Shown here one piece after another: positions 59,309 through 64,000 of a stretch of DNA of 64,000 bases. Position numbers and translations under genes: made by a program. The number at the start of each line of letters is the position of its first letter. Positions within the stretch are counted from its first letter, which is position 1. This DNA is from Symsagittifera roscoffensis (Eukaryota > Xenacoelomorpha > Acoela > Convolutidae): contig NC_087065.1 of the NCBI RefSeq assembly GCF_963678635.1, positions 61,344,754-61,408,753 of the forward strand, written 5' to 3'. The notes below the pieces were generated by a model. That model saw only the letters and a program-made list of their open reading frames with translations. It made no database searches and was not told the DNA's origin.

Positions 59309-59959
59309 TTATCTCCATTGGCATCCCTTGGGTTTTTTCAAGATTGTTTTCTCTGGACGTTCTTTTGGTAATTCGGGGTGATCTTCTTTAGGTTTGCCAG
59401 ACTTTTCGAGCCATCTTGTGAGTGGAAGACTATCATACGTTTCCTTATCCATGAAGGAGAAGCCATCTTTGATTTCTGGCCTATCTGCCTCCCTCTGTTC
59501 CTGTCTCTCGTATTTCTCCGTCTTTTTACTCAAGCTATCGGCATTTTGATGTTTGTCTCTTGTCCTATGCTCAATTATCATGTTGTATCCATCCAGGCGA
59601 ACTAATCATCTCCCTATGTAGCTCTGATCCATTGAGTACGTTTTCAACCAGCTGAGTGCCCTGTTGTCGACTCGTAGCTTGAACGGCTCGCTACCTAGGT
59701 ATGCCCTGGATTTTTCGACAAATGTAACCACCGCAAACATCTCTGCTTTGGGCGCCCCGTACTTCATCTCCGTATCACTCAAGACTTTATTTCCGTATGC
59801 TATTGGTCTTAAGACTGTTTTCCCATTTCAATCCTGCTCTTGATGGAGAATGCCAGAAATCGCTATTACCGACGCATCCGTGTCCAGCACGTACATTCCC
59901 TTTTCCGTTGGCATCCCTAGCACCGGTGCTTCACACAACTCCTTCTTTATTCTCTGGAA
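59309..59959 (-). pseudogene. RNase H domain
   Basis: After TAA (59962-59960) the frame continues with YVLDTDAS (first Asp), AEMFAVV (Glu), LRVDNRAL (Asp) and HQNADSLSK, the RNase H order of Ty3 elements. Two TGA interrupt it (59830-59828 and 59608-59606), both at places where Trp is likely. Confidence 0.75.
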
Positions 59960-60769
59960 TTACTCTTCTCCCGCATTGTTCCACGTGAAATTCTTGCCCT
60001 TGTGCCTCATCAGTTGTTGCATCGGATACACTTTGTCCGCATAGCCCCTAATGAACTCCCTGTAGTAGTTCGTAAAACCCAAGAAGCTCATCAATTGATG
60101 TTCCGTTTTAGGCGATTTCCAGGTCAGAACCGCTTCTGCTACATCTGGGTCTGGTCCGATGCCGTGTCGGTCCACCATCCTCCCCAGGTATTTAATCGAG
60201 TCCTTGAGTATCTCGCACATTGATGTTTTGCATTTTAGTCCCGATCTGTTCATGCAGGCAAACAGCTCGTCTAGTCGCTCGATGTGGTCCTCTAGTGTCG
60301 GTGTCGCAATTACCACGTCATCCACGTAGCACATTACCAGGTTGCCGTATTTCATCGTTACACCTATCAATGCGTGTGCCATCAATCGTTGAAACGTAGC
60401 CGTGGCGTTGCAAAGTCCAAAGGGCATCCTCTTCCATTGAAACAAACCCAGCTCGCAGGCAAACCCTGTTTTATCCCTGTCTTGCTTCCTCAGTGGAACC
60501 TACCAAAAGGCTGATCCTAAATCAAGAGTCGTAAAAAATTTTGCGTCCCCTAACATTGAGAGGCTCTCGTCAATCCTAGGTATGGGGTAGGCATCCTTCA
60601 CCGTGACGGAGTTCAGATATCGAAAGTCGCAACAAAACCTCAATTGGTCGCCGTTCTTCTTAGCCATCACTACTCCACACGCCCACGGTGACTTGGATGG
60701 TTCTATCATATCATACTCTAGTAAGGTCCCTAACTCTTTTCTACATCCATCCGATTTGTGTGGGGTCAT
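59960..60769 (-). pseudogene. Reverse transcriptase
   Basis: The pieces 60769-60500 and 60445-59960 are in one frame, separated by TAG at 60502-60500. Motifs are present in order: CCDFRYLNSVTVKDAYPIP, LDLGSAFW (catalytic Asp), RMPFGLCNA, CYVDDVVI (catalytic Asp pair, near 60320), GFTNYYREF. The TAG falls directly after SAFW, where Ty3 RTs usually have Gln. Confidence 0.88.
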
Positions 60770-61048
60770 ACGTCCCGCCCCCTCCCTGTGCGGTACCGCC
60801 GACTCTTCAGCTCTATTTCATGTTCAACAAAAATACAACATCCAATGTCTGCCTCATGTTTCGAAAAAACGTACTCATTCCGCTCTAGTACGTCTTGGTG
60901 GCTTCGAGCTGTTCGTCCGTTAACTTGCCCCTCAAGTGCTCTATTTCTGGTAAAACTGGTTTATCCATTTCTTTTTCCTCTAGTGTGGGTCTTTCCGGGA
61001 AATTCGAACAGCTCGAAAGTTCATCGTCTGTCTCTGACTTAAGTGATT

Positions 61049-62569
61049 TCACAAGACCTGATGTATCTTTTTTTTCTTTAATCTTCTCAAGATACAAATC
61101 TTGTCCCTATGATTGGGACAATCAAGAACTTCATTCGCTTTTACATTTTCAGTCATTTCATATCGAGTTTTCACGGGTAAAGCGTATCCCAGTTTCCTTC
61201 CCCTTTGAATCATGATGGGTATATCAAGAGTATTCAACAAGACACTGCCGCAGAAGCCGCTCTTGGTTATCGAGAAGGATCTTCCTAAAACAGCAGCACT
61301 TTGACTATTTGGATTCGGGACTATGCATACTTGCTTGTCGTCACTTAGTTCATTATAATTTTTCATTCGAAAGCTTACAATTGCCGCTTCGTTTGCTTTC
61401 AACATCACCCTCCTACTCAAGAATACCGGTGCTTTGATCTCATTCGCCATGATTAAATTTACCGGTTTAATTACGTACTTCCTTTCCGGGTTCCGAATTC
61501 TGAATATGGCATTGCTTAGATCAATTGTTACGACAAAATTTCGGATGAAATCTCTGCCTAAAATGAATTGGTCAGCCTCATCTAGGTTTTCCACCACAAA
61601 AAAGCTCATCCACAGGTTGCGTTCCCCCAAGTTTAGGGCTATTATTGGTGTCCTGCCTAATACCCGCAGTGCCCCTTTATTTGCAGCTGACATCCGAATT
61701 CTCGAGTCCATCAAATTGTCTTTGTCGAAGCCCATTCGCTCCCAAGTTTTGATTGGTATAACGCCCAAGACCGCTCCCGTGTCCAGTAACCCGCGTAACT
61801 GAGTCCTCTTGCCATTTATGTCAAGCACGTGTGCTGATACGTCCGCTTCTGTACCGATATGCATGACATCCTCTTCCAACATGGCACGAAGTCCAATCGC
61901 TCTCGCTTTCAGTTCTTCCCTGCCCACGTAGATTTGTCCGGCTAGGTCTTCGTCACATATTATCATAGTCTTCATGTAGATATTTATTCCATCTAAATTT
62001 AACATCACCTCATGTGGACCGTAGGCTTCCGTGCACCTCTTTTCGATGCGGACCGACTTGCTACCACCTCTTTTAAGTAGTGCCCTCAAGGCTCTAGAAG
62101 TTGTCTTTGGACTTATTGCACTTAAGTAATCTGCGTACACATCAATGTGCATTGTCGTCTGATCGCTCGGTTCACTCAGATTTCTTGTTACTTCAATGCC
62201 ACCCACTGTGATTATCGACATTATCCTGGCTCCAATTTTTGTTATGCCGAATGGTTTTCCTGTCACCATTTTTAGAGTGTTACAATTTCCACTCCTTGTC
62301 GCTCCCATCTCGGCCTCTGGCACTGGCACCGGCCTACACAATGTCTCTTTCAACTTCCGCCTCTCAATCTCCTGCTTCATTCTTTGCTCGATCTCTTTCG
62401 TCGCTAGGTCCTGTTTCACTTTGTTGATAGCCTCCGCAGCTGCTTTCTCATAGTTTATTTCTACAGGATTCCTGGACTCGACTTCTAAGGCATTTTTTAC
62501 TTCCGTCCAAGCCTTCACTGTTTTTGTTGGTGGGTCCGCACTCGGTGCCTCCGAGTTTTTTTGTGTCAA
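61049..62569 (-). CDS. Aspartic protease region of the Ty3-like element
   Basis: The longest open stretch of the element, about 506 codons. The active-site LLDTGAVLGVIPI lies near 61.77 kb and a flap and ILGRDF follow, as in retropepsins. The upstream part is a charged linker. The frame is +1 relative to gag; the change happens in a run of seven A at about 62550. The downstream end is a frame change in an A run near 61075. A programmed +1 shift is possible but a simple indel is as likely. Confidence 0.75.
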   Translation of the reverse strand: MTQKNSEAPSADPPTKTVKAWTEVKNALEVESRNPVEINYEKAAAEAINKVKQDLATKEIEQRMKQEIERRKLKETLCRPVPVPEAEMGATRSGNCNTLKMVTGKPFGITKIGARIMSIITVGGIEVTRNLSEPSDQTTMHIDVYADYLSAISPKTTSRALRALLKRGGSKSVRIEKRCTEAYGPHEVMLNLDGINIYMKTMIICDEDLAGQIYVGREELKARAIGLRAMLEEDVMHIGTEADVSAHVLDINGKRTQLRGLLDTGAVLGVIPIKTWERMGFDKDNLMDSRIRMSAANKGALRVLGRTPIIALNLGERNLWMSFFVVENLDEADQFILGRDFIRNFVVTIDLSNAIFRIRNPERKYVIKPVNLIMANEIKAPVFLSRRVMLKANEAAIVSFRMKNYNELSDDKQVCIVPNPNSQSAAVLGRSFSITKSGFCGSVLLNTLDIPIMIQRGRKLGYALPVKTRYEMTENVKANEVLDCPNHRDKICILRRLKKKKIHQVL

Positions 62570-64000
62570 ACTCGGCTTGCCTGTTCCTCGTGTTCTGTAC
62601 CGCCGCCAGCGCTAGCTTGTGTTTGGGGTGACTTTGGTTCTTCACTGCTTCCCAAAACAACGGACAATCCATCCTGAAGTGGCCTTCTCGATTGCAGAAG
62701 AAGCACCATGCACCTATTTTGTTGATCAAGCCACTATGGAACTAATGTTCCTCCATCTGGCGCATATCTTCCTCATCCGGCGCATTCCCCAGAATCTTCA
62801 TGCCTTGCTTCTACGTCGTGCAATCCGCCACGTGATGATCCGCTGATCCGCAATTTGCGCATGACCTCTGTGGTTGACTCCCCCCTTGCATGTTCCTATT
62901 CTCTGAGTACGAGTACTTCTTTGGTTTCATCAACATTTACTCCCTAGACTTTTGCCTCATCTCTTACGGAGTCGATGCATTGTCTTTCGATAGTGTATAG
63001 TACGTTGCCAGCATTGTTCTCAAGTCGTCACTTTCAACCCCATCGATAAACTTCGAGGCGATGCTGAAGTTCATTCGGTTTGTTGATTCTTCAGGATCAC
63101 TCCTTCTTCTCAAGCTCTCAAGATCATCCAGGAACCGATCAATTGATTCATCGTCCCTCTGTCTTCTCTTTTCGAATCTCATCAAAGCTTGGTGACCCTT
63201 CATTCCTGATCCAAATCGGTTCAACAATATCTCGAAGATCTTGACTGCAGTATCACGTTCCTCTTCCTTCTTTGCAACTAGACATTTTAACGCCGTGCCT
63301 TCTAAGTTGCTGAGTATCGCCGTGCAGGCCTGTTTTTCGTCATTCATGTTGTCTTGTTCCAAATGCAGTCTCATGACTTCTACCCATGTGTCGATGCATC
63401 CATCTGAGTCGTCTTTGAATTCCTATGGTTTCTTGAAGGTTTTCCTGGATTTGCCACTTCCTCTTTCACTCGAGTCAGTGTTTCTTGTAGCGAACGCTTC
63501 CAATGTCCTATTCCTCATTTCCCAGGTGCTAGCCCACGTCATGGCATCAGGTCCCACATTGTTGCTCGTTGTGGATCCCCCTGGACCATTTGTCGTATTT
63601 GAGGTTCCACTATTCATAATTGTATTTGCCCCCTGGTCCTATGCTCGATGCAACCCAGGGTAACGGTAACGGTGTGGGCTCCCGCTTGTTCCGTTGTGGT
63701 TCCACGAAATCGACTCTGTTGCCTTGCATTCGATCTGTTACCAGCTTGTCTTGTGATGTGGAGTTTCTCCAGATAGCATCCAGTTTGGACTGTATGGCAC
63801 ATGAACTCTCAGCTTGGTCTCTGCTCATTGTGTCTATTCTCGTCTCCAGACTCCCTAACTTACTGTTCACAGTATCATACCATTGCTTCATTTCTTGCAT
63901 GTCTTTTTTGATATTTTTCTCACTCTCTTTGTCGGTAGCCTCTACCTTGTCTGACATTTGCTGTAGCTTCTCTTCAGTTGCCTTCGCCAGGTTGAAGCAG
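62448..64000 (-). pseudogene. Gag of the Ty3-like element, 5' partial
   Basis: The frame is open from the window end through MSDKVEATD (63957) to TAG near 63608. After one frame change it runs MNSGTS (63617), TAG (63425-63423), a capsid-like helical part (63374-62966), TAA (62966-62964), TAA (62939-62937), TAG (62813-62811) and TAG (62744-62742), all in one frame, into 62729-62448. Two CX2CX4HX4C zinc knuckles are exact: CANCGSADHHVADC (about 62860) and CFFCNREGHFRMDC (about 62700). The product would be the nucleocapsid-bearing structural protein. Confidence 0.8.

Larger units (their letters stand above)
55969..64000 (-). mobile_element. Ty3/Gypsy-like retroelement, decayed, 5' end outside the window
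   Basis: Order on the minus strand: gag, protease, RT, RNase H, spacer, integrase, GPY/F-like region, macro-like domain. This PR-RT-RH-INT order is the Ty3 order. ORF3 follows to about 50.2 kb. The gag frame is open at the window end, so the 5' LTR and primer site are beyond it. Many stops and frame changes show that this copy is not active. Confidence 0.9.

Noticed and set aside
62545-62560. A -1 programmed frameshift heptamer between gag and protease
   Set aside because: The A run is present but the frame change needed is +1, and other A runs in the element also change frame, so an indel is simpler.

Overview
The window comes from a repeat-rich, AT-rich invertebrate animal genome. The evidence is a spliced eukaryotic housekeeping gene with GT-AG introns, a Penelope-like element, a Ty3-like retroelement, a CR1/Jockey-type LINE, Helitron-like repeats and tRNA-derived short repeats. 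I cannot name the species. The only host gene I recognise is PSMD1 (Rpn2), the large non-ATPase scaffold subunit of the 26S proteasome.

Layout. About 359-20549 and 21956-42243 are near-identical inverted arms of roughly 20.2 kb. Between them lie a 200-base run of N (20550-20749) and 1.2 kb present once. Left-arm homology runs right up to the first N, so the palindrome may be a scaffolding artefact that joins two allelic contigs head to head. The right arm plus its flank holds a complete 12-exon PSMD1 on the minus strand (44286 down to 30284, 1085 codons plus stop). The left arm holds exons 7-12 only, on the plus strand (2890-12236). Both copies stay open, and I noticed two amino-acid differences between them.

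The rest of each arm is intron and downstream sequence built from repeats: a roughly 375-bp degenerate tandem repeat in intron 9, two tandem Helitron-like units, a TATC microsatellite, and a series of about 0.75-0.8 kb units that each carry a tRNA-like promoter box. Both outer palindrome ends fall at the TAA-repeat tail of a LINE fragment, next to different parts of a Helitron-like element.

From 45.2 to 64 kb the window is transposon remnants on the minus strand. A Penelope-like element (45.2-48.2 kb) has reverse transcriptase, an unusual PHD-type zinc finger lying between two RT motifs, a GIY-YIG nuclease, and a hammerhead-like core downstream. Just upstream of it is a small reading frame with a tandem peptide repeat. 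The end of the window (about 50.2-64 kb) is a decayed Ty3-like element: gag with two zinc knuckles, protease, RT, RNase H, integrase and a C-terminal macro-like domain, then a third reading frame with a coiled coil and an SGNH-hydrolase-like domain. That third frame has been duplicated several times. Most in-frame stops in these remnants are TAA or TAG, several at positions where glutamine is expected, while PSMD1 is uninterrupted.
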